DNA from: JAJEEA01 sp965243615
Lineage (GTDB): Bacteria; Acidobacteriota; Vicinamibacteria; Vicinamibacterales; UBA8438
DNA: 64,000 nt
Reading direction: 5' to 3'
NCBI GenBank assembly: GCA_965243615.1
Contig: CBDEVO010000003.1
Location: 5,146,001 to 5,210,000 of the forward strand
Both the position numbers and the translations under genes were made by a program. The notes beneath the pieces were generated by a model. The model was not told the origin of the DNA, made no database searches, and worked only from the letters and a program-made list of their open reading frames with translations. Of this stretch, positions 1 through 6,986 are shown piece after piece; within the stretch, counting starts at the first letter, position 1; each line of letters starts with the position of its first letter.

Positions 1-878
1 TAGCCGGCCATGGCCACGACGTCCTCCTGCATGGTGGTCAACCCGTTCATGCCGTTGAACTTCGGCGCATTCACGAAGTGGCCGCAGTACGACATGTCGT
101 CGTAGCCGGTCGCGATGCTCATCTTCCGGCAGTCCAGCGCCTCCCACCACAGGTGGATGCTGGCGTACTGGCCGTCGATCTCCATCGCGGCCATGTGCAC
201 CGTGAGCTTCTCCGGATCGCGGAGGTTCGCGTACGGTCCGCAGTAGGCGCTCATGCCCGAGGCCATGATGGTGTCGTCGTAGGCGTTGACGGCGCCGTTC
301 ATCCGGGGGCAGTCGAGGCTGTTCCACCAGCCCTCGACCATGCTGAAGTTGCCTTCCAGCGCGGGGTGGTCGAACGGCATCCAGAGGTCCGACATCATGA
401 TCGTGTCGAAGTCGGCCGTCATGCCCATCGCCAGCGCGTAGCCGACCTCGGCCACGACCTCCTCCTGCATGCTGGTCAGGCCGTTCATGCCGTTGTACTT
501 CGGCGCGTTCACGAAGTGGCCGCAGTACCGCGGCTGGGCGTAACCGGTCGCGATGCTCATCTTCCGGCAGTCCAGATACTCCCACCACAGGTGGATGCTG
601 TCGAAATCGCCGCTGATCTCCTCGGCCGCGTGGTCGACGTTGTGCTTCTCGTCATCGCCGAGATCCGCGTACGGGACGCAGTAGCCGCTGTCCATGCCCT
701 CGGCCATGATGTCGGGATCGTATTCGTTGACCGCGGCGTTCATCCGAGGACAGTCGAGGCTGTTCCACCAACCCTCGACCATGTCGAAGGACGCGGCGTC
801 CGCGGAGCCGCTGAACGCGAGCGTACCAAGAAACACGGCAAACAGTGCAAGGGAATGACGACGGGTGGTTGGCGACAT
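1..878 (-). CDS. Secreted protein of two tandem ~147-residue repeats, C-terminus outside window
   Basis: Reading from an ATG at 878, with a purine-rich GAGAGGA site upstream, the frame stays open to the window edge (292 codons) with no stop, so the gene is cut. Residues 1-29 look like a signal peptide ending SADAA. Two repeats follow, starting at F31 and F178. Both carry the blocks MVEGWWNSLDCPRMN, HLWWE, LDCRKMSIATGY, YCGHFVNAPK and NGMNGLT, and the conserved Cys residues would suit disulfides in the periplasm or outside the cell. I do not recognise the family and assign no function. A C-terminal anchor or a third repeat could lie beyond the window. Confidence 0.8.
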   Translation of the reverse strand, partial: MSPTTRRHSLALFAVFLGTLAFSGSADAASFDMVEGWWNSLDCPRMNAAVNEYDPDIMAEGMDSGYCVPYADLGDDEKHNVDHAAEEISGDFDSIHLWWEYLDCRKMSIATGYAQPRYCGHFVNAPKYNGMNGLTSMQEEVVAEVGYALAMGMTADFDTIMMSDLWMPFDHPALEGNFSMVEGWWNSLDCPRMNGAVNAYDDTIMASGMSAYCGPYANLRDPEKLTVHMAAMEIDGQYASIHLWWEALDCRKMSIATGYDDMSYCGHFVNAPKFNGMNGLTTMQEDVVAMAG

Positions 879-1353
879 GGTTCCTCTCCCAAGCGGGGAC
901 CCGGGGTCCACGCAGAAACAACTTCCTGGCAACGGCTGTAGTGTTGGAGTAGAGCTGTCGAGGTCGACTGCATCGAGAATTGGTGGCGCGCCGAGGCCCG
1001 CAACACCATCCCCGAGCCGTGCCCCTGCACATCGCCGACGGCGGCGGCGAGGAGTTGCGCCGGCCCGCCTGGAAGTTCTGAAAGACCGATTCTGAATGCT
1101 AACACGCCAAGAGTGATTAATTAGCGATAAAACAGTATTTATAGTTACAATATGGCGATATTCAATTTCCAACAGTCGACGCCACCCTTGACACCGCCAT
1201 CGCGATGGCGGAGCGCCGGCATCGAACCCGCTGGGGTAGCGGGTCGGGATGTAGTGCTAGTCGAGATCCGCAGGTCGCGAAGCCACCCCGCCGTTGCAGC
1301 CGGCGCCCTGCCGAGGGACTGGCAGCGACTTCCGGGAACGCGACGGAAGGCCC
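879..1353. other. Intergenic region with AT-rich promoter-like patch and two hairpins
   Basis: No convincing gene. Positions 1088-1170 are strikingly AT-rich for this genome and lie upstream of the repeat protein on the minus strand, so a promoter there is likely. A perfect 18-bp palindrome sits at 1194-1211. A 7-bp stem (1226-1232 with 1238-1244, loop GGGGT) lies downstream of vapC; without a T tract it is a weak terminator candidate. Confidence 0.4.
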
Positions 1354-1773
1354 TCAGCGTTCGTCGACGGCGCCGGGCACGAGAAAGGCGCCGGGAATGC
1401 CCGTGTCGAGCGTGGCGAGCCGCGCCCCATGCGCCTCCGCCAACCGGAGGAGGTGGGCGTCGGTGGTGCGCGACGCGCCCCGACACCACCGCGGAAGATC
1501 GTCGCCCGGCCGGTCGTCGGGCAGAAAGCGGTGGCGCGCTCCGAGGGTGCGCAGCATCCCGGTCAGCGTCCTGCCCGCCTCCTGCACCGTCACGCGCCCT
1601 CCCGCGCGCTGCACGGACACCCGTACGAAGCCGAGCTCGGGGATCGCCGACGTCAGCAGCCGCGCGGCCTTCCGTTCCCGGGTCGCGACAATCCACCGCA
1701 CGGTCCGCGCGTGCGCGACGTGATCGGACCAACCCCACGCGACGAGGACGTTGACGTCCAGGAGGTAGCTCAC
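1354..1773 (-). CDS. vapC: VapC-type PIN-domain ribonuclease toxin
   Basis: 139 residues, the usual size for a VapC toxin. The PIN acidic residues are visible: D6 in YLLDVNVLVAW, E46 in IPELGF, D105 in TTDAHLL and D123 in TLDTGIP. VapC proteins are Mg-dependent endoribonucleases, usually cutting tRNA or rRNA, held in check by the partner antitoxin. The upstream gene is a ribbon-helix-helix-type antitoxin. The usable start is the GTG at 1773: an identical GTG 14 bp upstream, overlapping the antitoxin stop, reads into TGA after five codons because of a small tandem duplication. The toxin itself looks intact. Confidence 0.88.
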   Translation of the reverse strand: MSYLLDVNVLVAWGWSDHVAHARTVRWIVATRERKAARLLTSAIPELGFVRVSVQRAGGRVTVQEAGRTLTGMLRTLGARHRFLPDDRPGDDLPRWCRGASRTTDAHLLRLAEAHGARLATLDTGIPGAFLVPGAVDER

Positions 1774-1787
1774 AGGAGGTAGCTCAC
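1760..1787. repeat. 14-bp perfect tandem duplication at the vapB-vapC junction
   Basis: AGGAGGTAGCTCAC occurs at 1760-1773 and again, abutting, at 1774-1787. On the minus strand each copy encodes the toxin start GTGAGCTACCTCCT. The upstream copy overlaps the vapB stop (GTGA) but is out of frame with the toxin. Confidence 0.95.
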
Positions 1788-2026
1788 GGGAAGTCCGCGA
1801 GAAGCTTGCGCACCATCTCGGTCGTGAGCGGGGGCAGATCGTCGGGTGCGGCGAATATCATCGCGCCGGTGTGCGGACAGCGGACCTGCTGCAACGGCCC
1901 GAAGTCCGGCGTCGCGAGACGCGCCCGACGGCGGAGGTACTCCGAGACGCTGACCCCCTCGTTCCGCGCCCGCGCCCGGATCAGCCGGGCCTCATCCTCG
2001 CTCACCTTGAACGAGATGGTAGCCAT
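1784..2026 (-). CDS. vapB: VapB-type ribbon-helix-helix antitoxin
   Basis: 80 residues. The N-terminus has the beta strand plus two helices of a ribbon-helix-helix DNA-binding fold (ATISFKVSEDEARLIRARAR, then GVSVSEYLRRRA). The C-terminal half is likely the toxin-binding part. It lies directly upstream of vapC, and its TGA overlaps a GTG. Antitoxins of this kind repress their own promoter; an inverted repeat overlapping the start codon fits that. Confidence 0.8.
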   Translation of the reverse strand: MATISFKVSEDEARLIRARARNEGVSVSEYLRRRARLATPDFGPLQQVRCPHTGAMIFAAPDDLPPLTTEMVRKLLADFP

Positions 2027-2042
2027 ACGGGTAGTACCGTAT
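2025..2042 (-). promoter_or_regulatory. Candidate VapB operator
   Basis: ATACGG (2025-2030) and CCGTAT (2037-2042) form a perfect 6-bp inverted repeat with a 6-bp spacer. It overlaps the vapB start codon and a TAATAC -10-like hexamer on the minus strand, which fits autorepression. Confidence 0.5.
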
Positions 2043-2257
2043 TACCCCACGCCGCCTCGATCAAGGAGCGACTCGCGAGGGAGGGCGGACAGCCCCCCGA
2101 CCGCGGGCTCGCGGGCGTTGGTCGCGCGGTGATCGACGGCGCGATTCCCGTGGTCATCTCCCCGCAAAAGGGCTACGCTGTGAAATCCAGGGAGCAGGAC
2201 AAAGTCGCGTCGGCCGCGATGCGCCCTGCCAAGTCATCAGGAAGCGCGGAGGGAACC

Positions 2258-3787
2258 ATGGTGAGACGAATCGGATCGTTCGTCGCCGTCGCGATGCTGG
2301 CTGCCGGGCCGGCCTCGGCCCAGGACCCGATGGCGGCCCTGCAGGCCGCCATGGACACCATGGGCGTCACCGACATGACGTCCATCCGCTACACGGGCAG
2401 CGGCTGGGTCGGCGCGGTGGGTCAGAACGCCTCGCCCGCCGAGGACTGGCCGCGCTTCGAGCTCGCCGAGTACACGCGCACCATCGACTTCGAGACGAAC
2501 TCGTCGAGGGAGGACATGGTCATCCGGCAGGGCGACTATCCCGCCCGTGGCGGCGGCGGCGCGCCGATCCAGGGCGACCGCATCCGGAACCTGCGGGTCC
2601 GGGGCGAGCACGCCTGGAACGCCCCGGGGGTCGACCGGGTGGTGCCCACGCCGCAGGATGCCGAGTGGCGGCTGCTCGAGATCTTCCTCACCCCGCACGG
2701 GTTCCTGCAGGGCGCCAGGGCCGGCGATCCGATCGCGATAACGCGGAACGAGTACGGGCAGCGGGTGACGGTCATCTCCTACATCGCCCTCGGCAAGTAC
2801 CGCATCAACGGCACCATCACCGAGGACAACGTCGTCGAGCGGGTGCAGACCTGGATGCCCAGCCCCGTCGTCGGGGACATGTACTACGAGACCGTGTACA
2901 CGGACTACCGGGACGTCGGCGGCGGGATGATGTTCCCCTTCAACTGGCACCAGCACCAGGACTACGACGACGGCGCCAACGAGCCCAACGTCAGCGGCGG
3001 CGACCACTCGTTCAGCCTCACGACCATCGACAGCGTCGAGGTGAACGTGGACGGCGCCGCCCTCACCGTTCCCGACATCGTCCGCACCGCCACCGTTCCT
3101 CCCATCCGTGTCGAGTCGGAGGAGGTCGCCGACGGCGTGTGGCTGATCGGCGGGGGGTCGCACAACAGCGTGGCGGTCGAGTTCGCCGACCACGTGGCGG
3201 TCATCGAGGCGCCGCTGAACGAGGCGCGGTCGCTCGCCGTGATCGACGAGATCATGGGCCTCGTGCCGGACAAGCCGATCCGGTTCATCGTGACCACCCA
3301 TCACCACTGGGACAGCATCGGCGGCCTCCGCGCCTACGTGCACGAGGGCGCGACCGTCGTCACCCACTTCGGCAACCGCCCCTACTACCAGGAGGTGCTG
3401 CGGGCGGGGCTGTGGGTGCTCGAGCCCGACCGGCTCTCGCTGCATCCCCCCGAGGAGTGGTCCGAGGGCTACATCTTCGAGACGCTGCACGAGAAGTACA
3501 TCCTCGGCGACTCGACGCGGCTCGTCGAGCTCCACCACGTCCAGGGCCTCGCCCACGCCGCGGGAATGCTGATCGCCTACCTCCCGGCCGACAGGATGCT
3601 GGTCGAGGCCGACCTCTACACGCCGCCCGGCCCGGGCCGGCCCCTGCCCGACGCGCCGGACGCGAGCGCCCGGGCCCTCTACCGCAACGTGCAGCGCCTG
3701 GGCCTGGACGTCGAGACGATCGTCCCCATCAACGGGGGCACGGGCTCGTGGTCCGAGTTCGAGGCGTTCGTGACCGGGGGCGAGTGA
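2258..3787 (+). CDS. Secreted metallo-beta-lactamase-fold hydrolase
   Basis: ATG 2258 follows a GGAGGGAACC site and gives a signal peptide (VAVAMLAAGPASAQ); the frame is open further upstream but lacks such features. 509 residues: an N-terminal region (about 25-270) of unknown function, then an MBL-fold domain with GGGSHNSVAVEF, the metal motif TTHHHWDSIGG (H348, H350, D352), a later His in HHVQGLAHAAG and Asp in LVEADLYTP. The last His of the classical HxHxDH motif is replaced by S353, so the second metal site may differ. Substrate unknown. The nearest downstream signal is a strong terminator; neighbours are unrelated or divergent. Confidence 0.8.
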   Translation: MVRRIGSFVAVAMLAAGPASAQDPMAALQAAMDTMGVTDMTSIRYTGSGWVGAVGQNASPAEDWPRFELAEYTRTIDFETNSSREDMVIRQGDYPARGGGGAPIQGDRIRNLRVRGEHAWNAPGVDRVVPTPQDAEWRLLEIFLTPHGFLQGARAGDPIAITRNEYGQRVTVISYIALGKYRINGTITEDNVVERVQTWMPSPVVGDMYYETVYTDYRDVGGGMMFPFNWHQHQDYDDGANEPNVSGGDHSFSLTTIDSVEVNVDGAALTVPDIVRTATVPPIRVESEEVADGVWLIGGGSHNSVAVEFADHVAVIEAPLNEARSLAVIDEIMGLVPDKPIRFIVTTHHHWDSIGGLRAYVHEGATVVTHFGNRPYYQEVLRAGLWVLEPDRLSLHPPEEWSEGYIFETLHEKYILGDSTRLVELHHVQGLAHAAGMLIAYLPADRMLVEADLYTPPGPGRPLPDAPDASARALYRNVQRLGLDVETIVPINGGTGSWSEFEAFVTGGE

Positions 3788-3850
3788 CGCGGCGGATGGC
3801 GGTGCGCGCGAAGGCTCCTCTGCGCGCGCAACGATCCGGCCATTGAACCG

Positions 3851-3893
3851 ACGGCCGGCCGAAGCAGCAAACTCCGCTTCGGCCGGCCGTTTC
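3851..3893 (+). terminator. Rho-independent terminator of the MBL-fold gene
   Basis: Perfect 15-bp stem, 3851-3865 paired with 3876-3890, ten-base loop AGCAAACTCC, followed by TTTCTC. It sits 64 bp after the stop codon at 3787. Confidence 0.85.
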
Positions 3894-4072
3894 TCGTCGC
3901 CGACGTGCCGGCGGGAGCCGCAACGCGACCCGGCGCGCGGGTCTTCGGTACGGCACCCTCGCCCGTTACGGCAACCGAGAGGGGGCTCGCGACGCCAACG
4001 ACGTCGTCGCCGACGGCCGGGGCCCGCGGTCAGCAATCGAGGTCGAGCCGCCGAGGCGCGTCCCGAGGCAGG

Positions 4073-4969
4073 CTACCGGCGCCGTTCGTACTCGCGCCGA
4101 AGCTCCGGCGACAGCGGATAGACGTCGCGGAACCGGTGCTCGCCCGACCGCAGCAACTCGCGCTCGTGCTCCTCGAGCGCCGCCTGCTCCTCGGCCGCCC
4201 GCAGCACGTCGGCGACGAGCTGGGCAGGGAAGAACAGCACCCCGGTCTCGTCGGCGACGACGACGTCGCCGGGAAGTACCGTCGCGGTCCCGATGCGGAC
4301 CGGCGCGTTCCACTCGACGCCGAGCCAGCTCGTCGTCGTCACGTCGAAGAAGCGTGCGAAGACCGGGAAGTCCGCGAAGCCCTCCCCCACCAGCTCCGCG
4401 AGGTCGCGGCTGCCGCCGTCGATGACCACGCCGGCCGCGCCCCGCAGCTTGATGCCGAGCGCCCCCATGCCGCCGAACAGCACGTGACCGTCGGCCCCGC
4501 CCAGCTCGGCCACGATCACGTCGCCCGGCCGCGCCTCCTCCGACGCCCGCGCGTAGTACCGGCGGTCCCAGTCGCCCTCGGCCGCCAGTTGGTCGATCGC
4601 CGCCACCAGATCCGGACGCGGCGGCAGGAAGCGCATGGTCAGCGCCCGGCCCGCCACGCGACGGCCCGGCTGCGTGGCTCGGAACCCGCGCACGTAGTTC
4701 CTCCGGTAGTCCCCGAGCGAGCGCCAGATGTCCTCGAGCTGCATCTCGCTCAACCGCGCCAGATCCGCGTCGCTGACGTCCACCTCCTCCTGCGTGGAGC
4801 GGATGACGTCCATGATCGCGCTGTAGGAGGAGCGGTTCGCCCGGAAGCCCTCGGGCGGCGCCACGTCCCCGTCATCACTGCGCGGAACGGGTCCCTGGGC
4901 CATCGCGGCCCCGCCCCCGACCGCCGCGGCGGCCAGAAGTCCGAGACAGAGGGTGATCGGTTTGGGCAC
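4073..4969 (-). CDS. Exported RraA-like (HMG/CHA aldolase-fold) protein
   Basis: 298 residues from GTG 4969, preceded by a strong AGGAGG site. An N-terminal signal peptide (LLAAAAVGGGAAMAQ) is followed by an RraA-like domain: ELGGADGHVLFGGM, then GVVIDGGSRD (D184, R188, D189), then GDVVVADETGVLFFP. The family includes RraA, the RNase E regulator, and 4-hydroxy-4-methyl-2-oxoglutarate/4-carboxy-4-hydroxy-2-oxoadipate aldolases, where this Arg-Asp pair contributes to metal and pyruvate binding. Export makes RNase E control implausible; a periplasmic lyase or hydrolase is more likely. It is followed on the same strand by the secreted-esterase gene's 3' neighbour region, 85 bp away. Confidence 0.78.
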   Translation of the reverse strand: MPKPITLCLGLLAAAAVGGGAAMAQGPVPRSDDGDVAPPEGFRANRSSYSAIMDVIRSTQEEVDVSDADLARLSEMQLEDIWRSLGDYRRNYVRGFRATQPGRRVAGRALTMRFLPPRPDLVAAIDQLAAEGDWDRRYYARASEEARPGDVIVAELGGADGHVLFGGMGALGIKLRGAAGVVIDGGSRDLAELVGEGFADFPVFARFFDVTTTSWLGVEWNAPVRIGTATVLPGDVVVADETGVLFFPAQLVADVLRAAEEQAALEEHERELLRSGEHRFRDVYPLSPELRREYERRR

Positions 4970-5054
4970 TGGTAACCTCCTCGCGTCGAGCGTTGCAGGA
5001 TTGTGATCGAGCGGGCGACAACGACGCGGCCTGCTGTTGACGGCCCCCGTCCCC

Positions 5055-6806
5055 TCAAGGTGAACCGGCGTACCACGCCGTCGACGCGCCGACGGGAGCG
5101 TTGGCGACGATGTGGTCCGCCATTCGCCGCACCAAATCGGCGTTGGTGAACGGTGACCAGAGGTGGCCCTTCATGGGGCGGCCGTGGACGAACTCGCCGT
5201 CGTAGTGGGGATCGGTCGTGCCCTCGAGGAACTCCTCCAGCAGGTAGACCGCGTAGGTCAGGTAGAACTGGTCCATCTCGGGGTTGTACACGTGGATCTT
5301 CCCGACCAGGTCGGGGCCGATGCGGGGCCAGCTCTCCTCCAGGTAGTGGCGCAGGTCGTAGCCGTTGTCGCGCATGTAGCGCGCCACCTCGCGGTCGATG
5401 ACGCCGGTCTCCAGGTCCCACAGCCGCCGTGGATAGCCGTCGTCGCCGACGGGGCCCCAGGCGGCGTTCCAGGCGTCGATCTGCCCGCCCGAGCGCCCGC
5501 GCGACCCTTGCGCCCGCTCGAGCTGGCTGAGCTGGCGGACGCTCCCGACCGGCTGCCCCTCGATGGTCCGCTGAAACATCCGCTCGGGCGCGCCGGGCAC
5601 CGCGCCGGGCACGACGAACGCGCTCTCGTCCCGGTAGATGTCGATGAGCTGGTAGCGCCGGAAATCGACCGAGTCGGGATAGAAGGCCCAGGTACCTCCG
5701 TAGAACGTCGGGTGGCGGACCTGCCAGGCGAGCGCGATCCAGCCGCCGGTGGATCCGCCGGTGATCACGCGGGCCCAGGGCTCGCCGATCATCCTGAAGT
5801 GCTCTTCGAGGTACGGGATGAGCTCCTGGTGGATGGCGTCGCCGTAGGGACCGTTGTTGGCCGAGTTGACGCCGTAGGAATCGTCGAAGAACGGCGTGGG
5901 GTGCTGAATCGTGACCGCGATCACGCGCGGGAAGTCGTCGCCCGTCCACGCCCGCTGGAAGTCGTACCCGGACTCGCGCATCCCCCCCGCGTCGCGCAGC
6001 ATCCACGCGAAGAGCCCCGGCTCGCCCGAGGGCGGCTCGGTCGTGAAGCCGAAGGCGGGCTCGAGGCGGAAGTGGTCGGCCTCGAAGATCACGGGGTACC
6101 GCCGCCCGGGGTCGTCATCGTAGCCGCGGGGCAGCAGGACGACGGCGCCCAGGTACATGGGGTGTCCCCACCATTCGCTGAGGATAGGGCTCCGGATCTT
6201 CACGCGCCTGACCCACTCGGTGTCCGGAGGGACCTCGACCGGGGGAAGGACGCCGGCGAGCTCCAGGCGGATCGGCGTCTCCGAAGCGGGGTCCACCCGG
6301 ACGCGCCTCGGCACGCTGACGAGGTTGCCCGGCGAGAACGCCCAGCGCTGGCCTTCCCATTGGTCCTGCGGGGCCCGGATAACGTGGCCGTCCTGCCGGC
6401 GGAACTCCGTGTAGACGTGGAGCAGCGCCTGGACCCAATAGTCGCCCGCCGGCAGCTCGCCCAGGCGCGCGTAGGGATAGCCGTCGGCGCCGGCGTCGAT
6501 GAACATCCCCCCGCCCGGTTCGATCCCTGCCACGTCGGTGGCGAAGAAGGGCACGCGGCCGTCGCGCTGCCGCGCCGAGTTATAGGCCGCGATGCGGGGC
6601 TCGGGCTCCGCCGTCGGGGCCAGGGCCAGGAAGAGGCGGCCGGTCAGCGGGCCGTCGTGGAGGCCGGCCGGGTAGCCGACCTCGATGCGGAGGGGCACCG
6701 GTGCCGGGGCTTCACCGCTCTGGCCACCCGACACCGGAGGGCAGACGGTCAGGACCACGGCAGGGGCCAGGGCAAGGCGGCCAACGAAGGGGAACCATGC
6801 GCGCAT
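5055..6806 (-). CDS. Secreted putative esterase (alpha/beta hydrolase)
   Basis: Start chosen at ATG 6806 (GGAGAG upstream), giving 583 residues and a signal peptide (LALAPAVVLTVCPPVSGG). An N-terminal beta-rich domain is followed by an alpha/beta hydrolase core of the putative-esterase (esterase D/enterochelin esterase-like) type: RYPVIFEADHF, then the nucleophile elbow ITGGSTGGW (Ser352), then a C-terminal region with His-containing segments (FVHGRPMKGHLW) that could supply the catalytic His. Probably hydrolyses an ester outside the cytoplasm; substrate unknown. Same strand as the RraA-like gene, 85 bp upstream of it, so possibly co-transcribed. Confidence 0.78.
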   Translation of the reverse strand: MRAWFPFVGRLALAPAVVLTVCPPVSGGQSGEAPAPVPLRIEVGYPAGLHDGPLTGRLFLALAPTAEPEPRIAAYNSARQRDGRVPFFATDVAGIEPGGGMFIDAGADGYPYARLGELPAGDYWVQALLHVYTEFRRQDGHVIRAPQDQWEGQRWAFSPGNLVSVPRRVRVDPASETPIRLELAGVLPPVEVPPDTEWVRRVKIRSPILSEWWGHPMYLGAVVLLPRGYDDDPGRRYPVIFEADHFRLEPAFGFTTEPPSGEPGLFAWMLRDAGGMRESGYDFQRAWTGDDFPRVIAVTIQHPTPFFDDSYGVNSANNGPYGDAIHQELIPYLEEHFRMIGEPWARVITGGSTGGWIALAWQVRHPTFYGGTWAFYPDSVDFRRYQLIDIYRDESAFVVPGAVPGAPERMFQRTIEGQPVGSVRQLSQLERAQGSRGRSGGQIDAWNAAWGPVGDDGYPRRLWDLETGVIDREVARYMRDNGYDLRHYLEESWPRIGPDLVGKIHVYNPEMDQFYLTYAVYLLEEFLEGTTDPHYDGEFVHGRPMKGHLWSPFTNADLVRRMADHIVANAPVGASTAWYAGSP

Positions 6807-6986
6807 CGGCACTCTCCAACTCCCGGGGCAGCGACGTGCCATCGACATCGGCAACGCGCCATCTCTTCCTCACCGCCGGTGTGACCTTCCCGAATCGGCC
6901 CGATGGTCTCGAACCGTCCACTTTCCGCTCCGTGTCACATACACTGTAAGCCATCGGCGTGGACCCGGTTGATCGAGGAGGTCGAC

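Noticed and set aside
1226..1244. Stem-loop downstream of vapC as a terminator
   Set aside because: Only 7 bp of stem and no T tract on the minus strand; noted under the intergenic region only.
2237..4036. Long minus-strand open frame opposite the MBL-fold gene
   Set aside because: It is antisense to a gene with a signal peptide, metal motif and terminator. Its composition (His, Asp, Arg, Val rich) is that of a complementary-frame shadow in GC-rich DNA.
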